64,000 nt of DNA from Lunularia cruciata. Lineage: Eukaryota > Streptophyta > Marchantiopsida > Lunulariales > Lunulariaceae. The first letter of the stretch is position 1. Every line of letters begins with the position of its first letter. Below, one piece after another: positions 43,267 through 55,901 of this stretch. The notes under the pieces are model-generated. The model ran no database searches and was not told the DNA's origin. It saw nothing but the letters and a program-made list of their open reading frames with translations. Where the stretch lies: assembly GCA_948567375.1 (NCBI GenBank), contig OX419759.1, positions 37,487,493 through 37,551,492 of the forward strand, read 5' to 3'. A program made the translations under genes and the position numbers.

Positions 43267-46200
43267 CCTGTGACTAACACCACCAACACTTCACATTCAA
43301 ATACACCATCTCCTGATTATTAGGAATCAGATTCTAAAGAAGGAGCTTCAGATGTGGATACAAGCATGGAGGAGGAGACTTCTATGGAGGAGGATGAATC
43401 TGAATCAGATTTAGATGTGTATCCCTTGTGTGCTATGGATTTTGCACCTAAGCCAAAGGTTTTGAAGGACCCAGATAAATCACCATTGACATTTGAGGAG
43501 GTAAAGAGAAGGTTAGCTACCCTCAAGTATGGCCCAAATGTTACCAAGGAGGAGAAGGTGGGATTTGAGGAGATTTTTTGCAAGTTCATCCATGTGTTTG
43601 CTTTCAGTTACAAGGATTTAAAGAAAGTCACCTTGGACGAGCACAAGATAGAGGTGGAATCACATGCAAGACCAATCCGCCAAAAGCAACATTGCATTAG
43701 CCCACCAATATCTTTGGTTGTGAAGGAGGAGATTGATAAGCTCAAGGAGGCCAGATTTATCTTTGAGGTGGAGAATTCAGAATGGGTGTCTCCAATTGTC
43801 ATTGCAAAGAAAAAGAATGGCAAGCTTTGGGTATGTGTGGATTACAAGAAGCTCAACACTATTACAAAGAAGCTCAACACTGTTACAAAGAAGGACTACT
43901 ACCCATTGCTATTCATTGATGAGATCTTGGAGGAGGTTGCAAGTTATGAGAGGTATAGTTTTGGAGATGGTTATAGTGGATATAACCAAATCAAGATTGC
44001 ACCACAACATCAACAACTCCCCACATTCACCATACCTTGGGGGAATTATGCCTTCAAGGTCATGCCTTTTGGGCTTTGTAATGCTCTAGCCACATTCCAA
44101 TGGTTCATGAACAAGGTATTTAAGCCTTTCATTGGGAAATTTGTTAGAGACTTCATTGATGACTTTTGTGTTTATGGGAGCAAAGAGGAGTGCTTTGAGC
44201 ACCTAATCAAGGTCTTGCAATGCTTGGATGAGGCAAATGCATCACTCAACCCAGAGAAATGCATTTTTGGATGTGAAGAAGGTCTACTTTTGGGGCACTT
44301 TATCTTCAAGGATGGAATAGCAGTTGATCCTGAGAAGGTGAGGAAAATCTCAGACCTTCCATTCCCTTCAAGCTTGACAAAGTTATGCCAATTCTTGGGG
44401 ATAGTTGGGTACTATATGAGGTTCATCTTCTCATTTTCCAACAAGGCTTATGCCTTGACCATCTACATGAAGAAGAGTGATTATTACATGGTGATTTTAG
44501 AAGACAAGGAGGCTCTCAAAGCTTTTAAGGAGCTCAAGCAATCCCTTGTTGTAGCTCGAATTCTTGCTAAACCTCATTGGAGTAAACCTTTCATCCTCTA
44601 CACTGATTCTTCTAATGTAGCTATAGGATGCACTTTTAGTCAATTAGACCAAGATAGGCATGATCATCCAATAGCTTATGCTAGTAGGCAGATGGTTTCA
44701 ACAGAGAAGAACTACTCTATCATAGAGAGAAAAGGGTTGGCAGTGATCTTTGGTCTCAAGAGGTTTAGGCACTACTTGATTGGAGGGAGAGCTACCATTT
44801 TCACGGATCACAAGGCTTTGAAGTACATCTTCAACAAGCCTAATGTTGAAGGGAGACTAGCAAGGTGGATGATACTCTTGTCTGAGTATGACTACACCAT
44901 TGAGGATAGGCCAAGAAAGAAACATGCAAATGCAAATTTGATATCTAGGGCCTATGATCATGATGGAGATGAACCAATGGATGATTCCTTCCCGGATGAG
45001 GAGCTCATGACAATCTCAATCACTCAAGAAGTTCCAATGGAGTACAAGGAGATTGTGGATTTTGTGACAAGAGATAACTATCCAGAAGGGATGCATGCTA
45101 GGGAGAGGAAGGCCCTTGCAGCAAGATCTAGACCTTACACAATGGTGGAGGATATTCTTTTTCACCAAGGAGCAGATGTTCTACTTTAAAGAGTCATGGG
45201 TAAGGAAGATTCTATCTTACTCATAAAGGAGTTTCATGAAGGTTTAGTATGTGGAGGACACTTTGCAGGAAAGGTGACTACTTTCAAGATTCTAGATGTA
45301 GGTTACCATTGGAGAAGGATTTTCAAGGATTGTCTTGATTATTGCAAAACTTATCATGTTTGTCATGCTTTTGCTAGAAAGTCCACATCCACTCCACCAC
45401 TTAGATCAATTCCATGGCTAGGACCTTTTGAGAAGTGGGGAATTGATTTTGTAGCTCCTCTCAATAGAACCTCAAGGAACAATTAGTACATTGTGGTAGT
45501 TGCTAATAACCTTACCAAGTGGGTTGAAGTTAGACCATTGAGGGACAAGAATGAAGATGAAGTTGGTAGATTTCTTTATGAATGCATTATCACTAGGTTT
45601 GGATGCCCTTTGGAGTTGGTTTTTGATAGAGGAGGAGAGTTTACAAGAAGCATCACTACAGCCATGCTACAACATTTTTCTATCACACATAGAGTAACTA
45701 CATCTTATAAGCCAAATTCCAATGGCTTGGCAGAGAGAACTAATCAGACCTTGTGTATGATGTTGGCCAAAGATGCAAAAATTGAGGGGGCTAAACATCA
45801 TTGGGACAAGAAGATTCATGCAGTTTTGTGGGAGTATAGGACAACCATGAAGACTTCCACCGAGTATTCTCCATTTCAATTGGTATATGGTATTGAGTCT
45901 ACCTTATCTATTCAATTTGATCTTCCTACCTTCCAAAGCATTCATAAGAGATTGAAGAAAGCACAAGGAGGTGATGCAAAGAAGTCAAGGAAGGAACAAC
46001 TCATGGAGTTGGAAGAGGCAAGAGCAGTTGCTATGGTTGAGTGGAGCAAGCCCAAAGGAAACAAAAGGAGGGGTATGACAAGAGGTAAGGCAAGAAGAAG
46101 GTGGAGCCTTTCAAAGAAGGTGATTGTGTAATGTTGTTTCATTCTATTCAATTCAAGAGAGTGCAAAAGAAGTTTTTGCTTAAGTACTTTGGACCTTTCA

Positions 46201-46307
46201 TAATGGAGAAGGTGTGGAGCAATTACACCTATGATCTCAACGAGTTGGGAGGAAGACATTTTGATAGGATTAACCATGATAAGTTGAATATGTATCATAG
46301 AAGGTAG
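43267..46307 (+). pseudogene. Reverse transcriptase, RNase H and integrase of element A
   Basis: The frame from 43354 to 45189 is open for 611 residues. Reverse transcriptase begins near RPIRQKQHCISPP, with DGYSGYNQIKI and FIDDFCVYG. RNase H has FILYTDSSNVAIG. An in-frame 21-bp tandem duplication (KLNTITK/KLNTVTK) lies at about 43850-43891. TAA at 45187 and TAG at 45484 separate it from the integrase parts 45196-45486 (zinc-binding H/C region, WGIDFVAPL) and 45493-46131 (DRGGEF, NSNGLAERTN). The end, 46101-46307, lacks a chromodomain. Confidence 0.85.
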
Positions 46308-46355
46308 AGAGATCTTCACTTTGAGGACAAAGTGAAAAATTAGTCCGGGGGTAAA

Positions 46356-47017
46356 TGTAACACCCATTTGTGCATGTGTGTGGTATTGTGATATTTAGCT
46401 TGGTATTATAAGTACTTGAGAGATTTCATTTATATAGAGATAAAGGATGGTTCTACATTAGTTATGATTAGCTAGAGTTAGTCATAGCTAATATAGAGGA
46501 GACCTTACTTTAGAGGAAGTAGAAAAGGTGAGCATCACTATTTTGGATTCTAGTGTGTTGACTTGGTATTATTCCTAGGTGTTTGGCTTTGAGGAAAGAG
46601 TTGAGAACTCTTGGGCCCGCAAGCCTTTTTGTTTTAGATTATTTTATAGTCCAAGGATAGCCCATGTGAAGGAATCCTTGACTTAGAGGTTGGGTCAAGA
46701 TAAGATCACATGCTAGTGGAATATACTCATGTGAATGGATATTCTTTTCTACTTTTTGACTTTACTTGACTTTTAGTTTAGTAACTTGAGTCACTAAGGT
46801 AATTAGTAACTTTGGTACGAAACTTGACACAAGTATATAAACAAGAGGTGAGGAGGTACTCATCATCCTTTCATTTGCAACTATCTCTCTTTCATTGAGT
46901 TCTCTAGTGAACAATGTCTTGAGTCTTGGAGTGTTAGCCTTGGAGGAGTTGGGGTTCCTTGCTTTCTTAGTCCATGGTGCACTACCATAACAACCATCAG
47001 AGACATGCCGACTCACA
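46356..47017 (+). repeat. 3' LTR of element A
   Basis: TGTAACACCC to CTCACA, following CCGGGGGTAAA that may be the purine tract. It matches 33686-34374. Confidence 0.8.
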
Positions 47018-47021
47018 GATC

Positions 47022-47325
47022 AAGCCTGGCAGCAAGAGTTAGCAAAGCACAGTAGTGTAGAAGATCAATTGCGAGGATTGTTAAGGGTGGCAAAAGAACA
47101 AATTGCCATAAATTGATAGGAGAAGGACGTGATGAAAGCTGAGTTTGAGGACAAATTATAGATGTATCTCAACAAATTGGAGGAAGAGAGGAAGAGGGAG
47201 AAGCTCAAGACTGTGGGGGAAGCCAATGACATAGTAGGAGTAGTAAACAAGATAAAGGCAATGCTCAATGCAAAGGTTGAAGGGAAATTGGAAGAAGCTA
47301 GGTTGCACAAGTTGAAGTTGTTGGT
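47022..47325 (+). pseudogene. U1 protein, coiled-coil middle piece
   Basis: Continues the U1 coiled coil after element A: LEEERKREKL and EARLHKLKLLV at the same spacing as in U2 and U3. It is cut at 47325 by U2 and resumes at 51097 (QETRKSNAKDT). Confidence 0.65.
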
Positions 47326-50300
47326 TGTGACAACACGACAAATATCACTTTTGCAATAATCGGGTAAGTAAAGTTCGTTCCCATAGAGATACGAGTCAGA
47401 AATGTCCAAACACGAAGCAAAGTAACAATTTAGTTCTTCTTGGTTGCATCTTTAATCTCTCAAGCATAAACCACACCCAAAAGAGAGTAACAAGCATTGA
47501 TTCACAATCTTGTCACGAATTAACACTCCTTAATCACAACTCCATCAAATCTTTCCAAACAATCTTGATTGTGATGATTCAGGCTCTCCCGAAAACGACA
47601 CTTCATTGCAAAACGACTTCGCCTCAGAATTGTGTTCCACCCCTTCACTGAAGGCACAACTTCCTCGATTGAAATTTCTTCACATCAACTTTGCACTGCA
47701 CTCACAAAAGCAGAATACTACCAACACTACAATTCCTCTCAGATCTGTCAAGGCATTGCTTCAATTGCACTTCACTCAGGATCAAACACACAGAATGAAG
47801 ATCAAGGTTGTGGAATCCAACATCCAACAAGCACTCTGATTTGCACTTTGAATTTCTCCAAACACTCACAAACACAATTGCAAAGTTGATACTCGGAATC
47901 AAGCTCAAGCAACGAGCACTACTTCACAGCACTTTACTTTATCTATTCTCAAAAATAATGAGCACTGAACAACATTTTCCTGCAAATGCCACTCTTAAAT
48001 AGTGAAGCAATCGACAGTTCTAACAACTATACCGTTCTACCACAACTGTTCTAACCTGCAGATCCAAAATGAAAAATGCATCTGCCTCTTCAAATCTCAA
48101 ATCGGTTACTAATCCGATCCGATATCTACTTCTTCCTCGGCTTTCAAACCCGAACCCAAAGTAATCTTTCTTCCTACTATTGTTTCCTTGGGTTTCAGAT
48201 CTTCTACTTCTTCTACCAATTCAAGCAATTCTCTTTCCTGATCTGAAATTTCACTAGTGGGTAATCTATCTAACTCCTTATCTCCTGACCCACTCTTCTC
48301 TAATGTCTCTGATGGCAACTCCAAAGACATTTGGACTCTTATGTTATCTACTTCGGGTTTTGCTTTAACATCTTTCTGAAGTTTTCTAGCTCTATCTTCA
48401 CTAAGTCTAATCTAATGGAAATGTTATCCTCTACTTCCAACACCTTCCTATCTACACGAGTTCTTAATTTTATTAACAAGGCATTCATCTCCGTGTCCTT
48501 TGCTTGTCTTTGCCTCGTCTCCTGCACCAACAACTTCAACTCGTGCAGACGCGCTTCTTCAATTTGAACGTTGGCTTCTGTACTTAACATCGCGTTCACT
48601 CTGAGGACTATCTCCTTCAATGGCTCCAATCTTGTCTTCCTCTCTCATTCCCGATCTGCAAGCCATTCCTCTCTGTACATTGCCAACTCTTCCTCAAACT
48701 CGGCTTTCATCGCTTCCTTCTCTTTCTCCTTCTGTTCAATTCTCTTCCTGATTACGAAGTAACTCTCGTAATCTCTCTTCTTCTCTATATCTTGCAGCCA
48801 ACTCTCGTTGCCAAAGTTGCTTCTTCTCCTCCATACTTTCCATCACTCTATCAAGCTCTTGATCCTTTGATGCTATCCTCGCCATAGCATGGATAAGCTC
48901 TACTCTTGAATCAACAAACTGCTCTTCAAGATTTTGGTTTCAGCTACCTGTCTTTCCCTTGCGATATCACTCTTCCTTGCAAGATCCTCTCAATAGATCA
49001 CTTCTCTCTTCAGGTCTTTGATTACCTGACTTCTCTCGACTGCCTCCGCTCGCAATACTTCTCTCTCCTCCTCACCTCGGGTTACACTCCTCCTCAACTC
49101 CAAGTTCTCTTCTTCTAATCTTGCTACCACCTGCAGTACAGTCTTTACCTCGGGACAAGTCGACTGCATCTCCTTCTTCTTCTGCTCCAACTTTACTAGC
49201 AGCGAGCACACTACCTCTCGCAGGTACTCCACTCCATCATTGGCAACTTCTTCCTCCCACGGAGGGGTCTCTCTTCTCTCCTCATGTTCTCCCGATACTT
49301 GCCTTCTTCTCTGGAGTCTTCGTATCAGGATTGATGCCTCACTGCCCAAGCTTTCTTCTACCTCTGTTTTCACTTGACTTGGTCCCGCCTCACACTTCGC
49401 CTTACATCGCAAGCAAACTCCTTGCTGCACTGCGATCTTCTTCTCCTCTGGCATCGGTACTTCATCTTCCAGCATTGTATTGTCTTTAGCTTCTACCTCG
49501 GCCTGCACTTCTTCTTCGTATTCTTCAGCCAGTGGCGCCGAGGTCATTTCTCCACCGTCCTCACTATCACTGCTCGTATCTCCGCTATGTAGTGTAAGCT
49601 CAGGTTCCTCCTCATGCTCTGAGTCCTCCGTCTTGAGCTTGGCCTTACCTTCTGAGTCTTCATCTTCTGACTCAATTACCACCATTCCTCGCCTCGGGTT
49701 ACTTTTCTGCATCTTCCAAGGTTTCTTGTTTTCTTCGGCTTCTGCTTGTCAAGTCCTCTTCTTCGTCGGGGTACTTACTACGACCTCCACGTTTTTCCCT
49801 GTCTTTGTGTTGTAATTGTCCGTGCTCCGGATTTGCAAAATGTATTGCTACTCCTCGACATTGACCTCCTTTTGCACATCCAGATGGAAGTGTGACACCA
49901 TCCGATTCCGCTCTGCCGAGTTCAGCAAATTGAGCCCGAGGTAGAAATGCACTGCAAACGGCACAATATAATGTGGAGGCGACTTATCCTACAGATTCCA
50001 CACCATCTGCCTCGTTCTCCCGTGAAAACACCTTGCCCAATTAATTGGTTCTCCTGCAAACAATTTGTGAAAGAACACCGCTTGGTGTTTCATCAGATAT
50101 ATTGTTCTCTCCGGCTTCAAGATTGCCATCAAAGCACTCACAATTCCTCTCTTGACAGGGTCTTTATAACTTTCTACCTTGTACCCATTCTTCGTTCTCT
50201 TTGACGAGAAAGCATCTCTCACCTCTTGAGTTTCTTGGGCTATCTATCCTTTCCCTAAGAACATGGCTCCCTGCTCCGAGCCTGCCTCCTTCCTGAGTAC

Positions 50301-51091
50301 GAGTCTCCAATCCGACTCTGTCTAACAAGCCGGATTTCCTCTCTTCCCTTCTTCCTTGGGTCCATTGAGACACTTACTCTCAATGATTTCTGTCATGAAT
50401 CTTGGAAAACTTACGTTCCAGTTCCATGCCAAAAATGTGATCCAAAGTCGGCTCAAGACTTTGATCCTCGCTACTACATCTAATCTCCAAATTGCATGAT
50501 ATCTCACTGCAAATTCAGAGTTCTTCTTTCCTCCTCCCATCTCTTCTGCTTTCTCACTTTCTCTCGATTTCACTCTCACGACTTCTCCCTTGCGCACTAA
50601 CACAAGCCCAACTCTATTTCCCTTTCCCCGATCACCTGCAAGATGACTCCTCAACGGCAAAGGAAAATTGGTTGATATTTTGTCGTTACAATTTCGATTT
50701 TTATAGAGTTGCACTTCTTTGTCTTCCGTCACTTCGAGTTTCTACCGAGAAATCACACCTCTGGCATGCACCTGTCACTGTCAATCAACCTTCGCGCGTA
50801 TGAGCTGCCAGTTTTGAAACGGACTCTTCTTGAATTTCTCGCCCCGACGAAAGGTTGTTAGACTGTCTTCACCTTGGGTTGAGCTCCCCCCGATCCGAAG
50901 ACAATTTACTTCATATTGTATGCTGATAGGGCATTTCTGAGTACTTTGCCTTATGACCCAAAGTCACTTTACTTCGGGTTTCTACCCGAAGACTCTTTTC
51001 TTTGCCTTCTTCGGCCATACAGGCGCAATCCGACTTCTCTATACACTTCTTCTCCTTTATTCTGAAAAAAAACAAAAATGTGGGCACCACA
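47326..51091 (-). mobile_element. Unit U2, full-length U-family element
   Basis: 3766 bases on the minus strand, with 5' end TGTGGTGCCC at 51091 and 3' end GTTGTCACA at 47326. TTGGT duplicated at 47321-47325 and 51092-51096. It is inserted in the coiled-coil frame of U1. A TATAAAAA box lies 386 bases from the 5' end (first T at 50705). The 3' tail of about 800 bases is nearly colinear with those of U1, U3 and U4. The coding part is broken into several frames. Confidence 0.85.
48109..50732 (-). pseudogene. U-family protein, U2 copy
   Basis: Pieces from N to C: 50732-50322 (WITFLAWNWN), 50222-49989 (KRTKNGYKVESYKDP, AVFFHKLFAGEPINWARC), and 49712-48990, the longest open piece with 240 residues, very acidic then coiled coil (LKTEDSEHEEEPELTL, LARLEEENLELRR-like heptads). 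Then come 48629-48348 (EARLHELKLLVQETRQRQA) and 48330-48109 (acidic tail ending VDIGSD). The order is the same as in U3. No enzyme signature is visible. Confidence 0.65.
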
Positions 51092-51096
51092 TTGGT

Positions 51097-52298
51097 GTAG
51101 GAGACAAGAAAGAGTAATGCAAAAGACACAGTCAAATAATTTGTTGATTTGTTTGTGAGAACTAGTAGATAGGAAAATATTAGAAGTAGGAGACAATATG
51201 TGTCTTAGATTGGATCTTGTTAGGATAGAGTTGGATAAAATTCATAGTGAAGTACAAGTAGTTAGAAGATCCAAAGTAAGAGAGGTAGGAGTGTAGGTGT
51301 CTTCATATTTGACACTTGACACTTTAGAGAAGAGTGGGCGGGAGATCAAGAGTTAGAAAGATTATGCATGACCTCAACTGTAGTTCATAGTGAAGGAGTA
51401 AGAATAGAAGAGTTAGGAGTAGAATTGAGTAGACCCAAAGAAGGAGAAATTCTTGAAGGAACATTGGGTTTGGAAACCAAAGTCAAAGTTGCCATCAGAT
51501 CGGATTAGTAATAATTTTGAAATTTTGAAGAGGTAGATATGAAGAGGTGCATTGTCATTTTGGATTTATAGGTAGGAAAATTTGTTGTAGAATGGTATAG
51601 TTGTTAGCAATTATCAATTGCTCTACTATTTAAAGGGGTCATTTGTTGTGTTATGTTGTTCAATGCTCATAATTTTTGAGAATAGATAAAGCAAAGTGCT
51701 GATTTTAGTGCTTATTGCTTGTGCTTGATTCTGAGTATCAACTCTATTTTTGTGTTTATTTGGAGAATTCTGAATTGAAAATCAATGTGCATGTTGGATG
51801 TTGGATTCCATAGCCTTGATCTTCATTTTGTGTGTTTGATCCTAAGTGAAGTGCAATCGGAGCAATGCTTTGACAGAGCTAAGAAGAATTGTAGTGTTGG
51901 TAGTACTCTACAGTTGTGAGTGCAGTGCAGTGTTGATGTGAAGCAATTTTGGTTGAGGAATTTGTGCCTTTAGTGAAGGGGTGGAACACAATTCTGAGGC
52001 AAAGTTGTTTTGTAGTGGAGTGCCATTTTTGGGAGAGATTGAATCATCACAATCAAGATTGTTTGGAAAAATTTGATGGAGTTGTGATTAAATGTGATAA
52101 ATTGTTGTGACGAGATTACAAGACAATGCTTTTTACTCTCTTCTAGGTGTTGTTTCTACTTGAGAGATTAAAGACGCAACCAAGAAGAACTAATTTGGTT
52201 ACTTTGCTTTGTATTTGGACATTTTTGAATTGTATCTCTGTGGGAGCAAACTTTACTTACCCAATTACCGCAAAAGTGATATTTGTTGGGTTATCATA
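51097..52298 (+). pseudogene. U1 C-terminal coding remnant and conserved 3' tail
   Basis: Coding similarity to U2 and U3 (LEVGDNMCLRLDL-like, then an acidic tail) ends near 51510. The remaining ~790 bases are the family's conserved non-coding tail, with an AATAAA-like AGATAAAGC near 51680 and the terminal AAAAGTGATATTTG block. Confidence 0.6.
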
Positions 52299-52303
52299 GT
52301 TAG

Positions 52304-52507
52304 AGCAATCATTGTGTCAAATGCTGGTGCTAAATGGATATGCTTACTAAGCTTATCCACAAACACCACGATTGTTGTGTGACCTTGCTTTGTCTTGGGC
52401 AAGGATGTGATGAGATCTAAGCTCACGTGTTCCCATCAAGTAGATGGAATGGGGAGTGGTTGATGGAGTCCACTCGGTTTTTGGTTACTGGTCTTGTAGT
52501 ATTAGCA
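52304..52507 (-). pseudogene. Integrase core fragment of chromovirus D
   Basis: Lies between U1 and U3 and encodes LDLITSLPKTKQGHTTIVVF and KLSKHIHLAPAFDT on the minus strand, the start of the integrase core. It joins seamlessly to 56296 on one side and 31439 on the other. Confidence 0.75.
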
Positions 52508-53305
52508 CCTCTTGTGATAACCCATCAAATATCACTTTTGCGGTATATCAAGTAAGTAAAGTTCATTCCCGCATAGATACTAGTCAGAATTGGTAAAATA
52601 CAAAGCAAAGTGACAATGTTGTTTTTCTTGAGTTCCTCTTTAGTCTCTCAAGGTAGAAACCACACCCAAAAGAGAGTAACAAGCATTGATCCGCAGTCTT
52701 GTCACAGATTAACACTTCTTAATCACAACTCCATCAAATCTTTTCAATTAATCTTGATTGTGATGATTCAAGCTCTCCCAAAAATGACATTTCACTGCAA
52801 AATGACTTTGCCTCAGAATTGTGTTCCACCCTTCCACTGAAAGCACAACGTCCTCAATCAAAATTTCTTCACATCAACACTGCGTTGCACTCACAAATGC
52901 AGAATACTACCAACACTAAAATTCCTCTCAAATTTGTCAAGACATTGCTTTGATTGCCCTTCACTCAGGATCAAACACATAGAATGAAGATCAAGGCTGT
53001 GGAATCCAACATCCAACAAACACACTGACTTGCATTTCAAATTTCTCCATACACTCACAAGCACAAACACAAAGTTGATACTTGGAATCAAGCTCAAGCA
53101 ATGAGCACTGCTTCACAACACTTTGCTTTATTTATTCTCAGAATTAATGAGCATTGAACAACATAAGACTGCAAATGCCACTCTTAAATAGTGAAGCAAA
53201 CAACAATTCTAACAACTATATCATTTCCTAACAACTCTTCTAACCTACAGATCCAAAATGACAATGCACCTCTTCATATCTGCCTCTTCAAATCTCAAAC
53301 TGTTA

Positions 53306-55867
53306 TTACCCCGATCTGATGTCAACGTCGTCATCGGCTTTCAAACCCGATGATCTCTCTATAATTTCCCCATCCTCAGGTCTATCCAATTCTACTCCTA
53401 ACTCTTCTATTTCTACAATTTCTTCACTACAAGCTACAATTGAGGTCATGGGTAATCCATCTACTTCCTTATCTCCCGACCCACTCTTCTCTAAAGTTTC
53501 AGAGAACAACTTCGAAGACACTTGAACTCCTACTTCTACAACTTTGGGTCTTCGTACTTCTGCTACCTCACTATGAAGTTTAACTAACTCCGTCCTAATA
53601 AGATCTAGTCTGAGACACACATTGTCTCCCACCTCTAACATCTTCCTATCTACACAATCTCACAGATGAATTAAGAGATTATTCAACTTCGTGTCCTTTG
53701 CTTTCCTCTTGCATGTCTCATGCACTAATAACTTTAGCTCATGCAATCTTGCCTCTTTGAGTTTACATTCAACTTTTGTGCTCAGCATGGCCTTGATTTC
53801 ATTGATGACGCCTTCTACTTCATTAGCTTCTTCTACAACTATAAGCTTCTCCCTCTTCCTTTCTTCCTCCAATTCACTGCGATACATCTAGAGCTCATCT
53901 TCAAATTCAGCCTTCAATGCCTCCTCCCGCCAATTCATAGAAAGTTGCTCCTCTGCTACTTGCACCAATCCTTGCAACCAATCTTCTTCTTTACTGCACT
54001 CCATTCACTCACATTGCTAGGCCTGATCTTTCTCCGCTGCCTTCTTCTTGAGACTCTCCAACTCTTGCTCCATCACTGCAACAATTGCTTTGGAATGTAT
54101 CAACTCTACACGCATATCTGCAAGTTCTACTTTCAACCCTGCAACCATCATGGTCATCTCCTTTGCTTCCTCGCAACTCTTTACTAATTCTTCCCTCATC
54201 ACCTCAAAATGCTTACTCCAAAGAACCTCCTCAACCCAAAGTTCTTTGACTTCCATCTCCACCCTCATCAACTTACTTCACAGCAACAATGTTTCTGCAC
54301 TCCAGGTCTTTACTACTGCCAATTCATCCGGCACCTCAAGATTGGCACTTACCATCTCCATCTTCTTCTGCTACAACATCATCAACAATGGACATACGAC
54401 TCCGGACAAATAGTCCATTCCTTTGCACCTTGTGTCATGGGCTCAGACTTTGGGTTCCGACCACTCTACATCTTGTACCTTGCTCCAAAGTCACGATCTT
54501 TGCACCTTCAAAGTTTCTTCTTCTGAACTTTCTCCCCCTTCCTGAGTAACTTTACTGTGCCCCACTACAGATGCATTTAGAGCATTCTTACCCTTGGCAG
54601 TTCGGGGTTGTGCCACGACTTCCTCTCCCTTCTTCTTCTCACTTCCTCGTTCAAGCATGGAAACTTTGGGACTCAGCTTTCCGGCCTCCTTCATCAATTA
54701 TCGCATTTGCTGAACCTCCGCTTCACCTTCGCTATCACTGCTCGGTTCTTCACTTTGTAGCGTGAAATCCTCTTCTTCTCCTAACATTCCTTCCTTTGAT
54801 CTGGTTTCTCCTTCCGATTCTTCTTCTTCTTCTTCTTCTTCTTCTTCTTCTTCTTCTTCTTGCATGGCTTCTGTTTTCTTCACTACCACCGCCATTGGGT
54901 TAAGCTTTGGAACTTTCTGGCTTTGGACTGTCGCAACACAATTCTCAAGCTTGGCTCTCTTTCTTGCCCTTAGAAGGTCAATTGCTATGATCTTCTCCTT
55001 CCCACTTTCCTTGTAGTACGCATCCCCATCTCACACTCTCTCCATATAATATCGCTCATCTACATCGGCCTCCTTTCGTAAATCTGGATGAAAGTGCAAA
55101 CGCATTTGACTTCATTCTTCCAAAGTCAGCAAGTTCAACCCAAAATAAAAGTGCATTGCAAATGGCACAAAGTAATGTGGTGGCATATCCATTCTCCATC
55201 CTGAAATCATCTGCCCCACTCTCTGATGCTGACATTTTGCCCAATCTACTTCCTCTCTCGCAAACATTTAGTGAAAGAACACCGCATATTGCATAGTAAC
55301 ATAGGTGGTTCACTCTGGCTTGAACATGGCCATCATTGTGCTTACTATCCCTCTCCGCTTAGGGTCTCTATAGCTGTCCACCTTATACCCATTCTTAGTG
55401 CGGGGTAGATTGAACAAATTCCTCATTTTGGCAGTCTCTTCTGAAGCATCACACTTCCAATAGAAGGTGGTACCTCCTACCTCTCCTGCTTCTCTTCCCA
55501 ACACTACTCTCTAATCTGCCTCCATCCATTGAGTGGGATTCCCTCTCTTCCCCTCATGCTTCGGGCCATCTTTGCTATTGCTTGCTGCAATTTCTACCAT
55601 GAAACCTAGAAAATTGAAGTTCCAATTCCAGGCCAAAAACATGATACAAAGTCTCGTCAAGACTTTGATCCACGCTATTACTTCTAATCTACAAATTGCA
55701 AGCCCTCTCACTGCACTCTGCTTACTTATTTTTGGAGTCATCGTGTGCTTCCTCACCTTCCTCTTGTGGAAGATCGTCCCTAAAATCCTAACCCACTCTT
55801 CCTGCGGATTTGCAATTTGCATTACTTTGGGTCGACTCTGAATAGGAACCGGGTAGCGACTGGACAT
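53306..55867 (-). pseudogene. U-family protein, U3 copy (most complete)
   Basis: Starts with an ATG at 55867 (MSSRYPVPIQ), about 35 bases past the TATA box, and ends at 53306, roughly 853 codons with several stops. N-terminal block: FLAWNWNFNFLGFMVEI, KRTKNGYKVDS-like KNGYKVDSYRDPKRRGIV, VDWAKCQHQRVGQMI, HYFVPFAMHFYFGLNLLT. Middle: a Glu run coded by a GAA repeat, then EEDFTLQSEEPSSDSE. Next a long coiled coil (MEVKELWVEEVLW, MEQELESLKKKAAEKDQA, ELEEERKREKL). Last is an acidic tail with SGLKADDDVDI. It looks like a structural or DNA/RNA-packaging type protein rather than an enzyme; that is a guess. Confidence 0.65.
54818..54861. repeat. (TTC)n microsatellite coding the Glu run
   Basis: About 14 tandem TTC triplets (GAA on the coding strand) inside the acidic region of the U3 frame. 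U1 has a mixed Glu/Ser stretch here instead, so it is a recent expansion. Confidence 0.8.
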
Positions 55868-55893
55868 TGCTCTTCTTCCTTACACAACTTGTA

Positions 55894-55901
55894 ATTTTAT
55901 A
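55894..55901 (-). promoter_or_regulatory. TATA box of U3
   Basis: TATAAAAT on the minus strand, 389 bases from the 5' end of the unit and just upstream of the U protein ATG at 55867. Confidence 0.6.

Larger units (their letters stand above)
33686..47017 (+). mobile_element. Ty3-type retrotransposon A (no chromodomain)
   Basis: LTRs lie at 33686-34374 and 46356-47017. GATC flanks both ends (33682-33685 and 47018-47021), and the target is the coiled-coil frame of U1, which continues on the other side. Inside are a leader with an extra zinc-knuckle frame, gag, protease, reverse transcriptase, RNase H and integrase. Chromovirus B interrupts it after 37745. The pol end (KLNMYHRR) lacks a chromodomain, placing it with the non-chromovirus Ty3 lineages. 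Stops and frameshifts show it is inactive. Confidence 0.85.
31445..52298 (+). mobile_element. Unit U1, full-length U-family element carrying two later insertions
   Basis: Ends are TATGGTACCC (31445) and GGGTTATCATA (52298), flanked by GTTAG at 31440-31444 and 52299-52303. Removing element A with one GATC copy and U2 with one TTGGT copy leaves about 3747 bases, matching U2 (3766) and U3 (3778). The three pieces are 31445-33685, 47022-47325 and 51097-52298. U1 lies inside the integrase of chromovirus D. It contains a promoter-like TATA box, a broken frame for the U protein and the conserved 3' tail. I see no polymerase, integrase or transposase in it. Confidence 0.8.
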
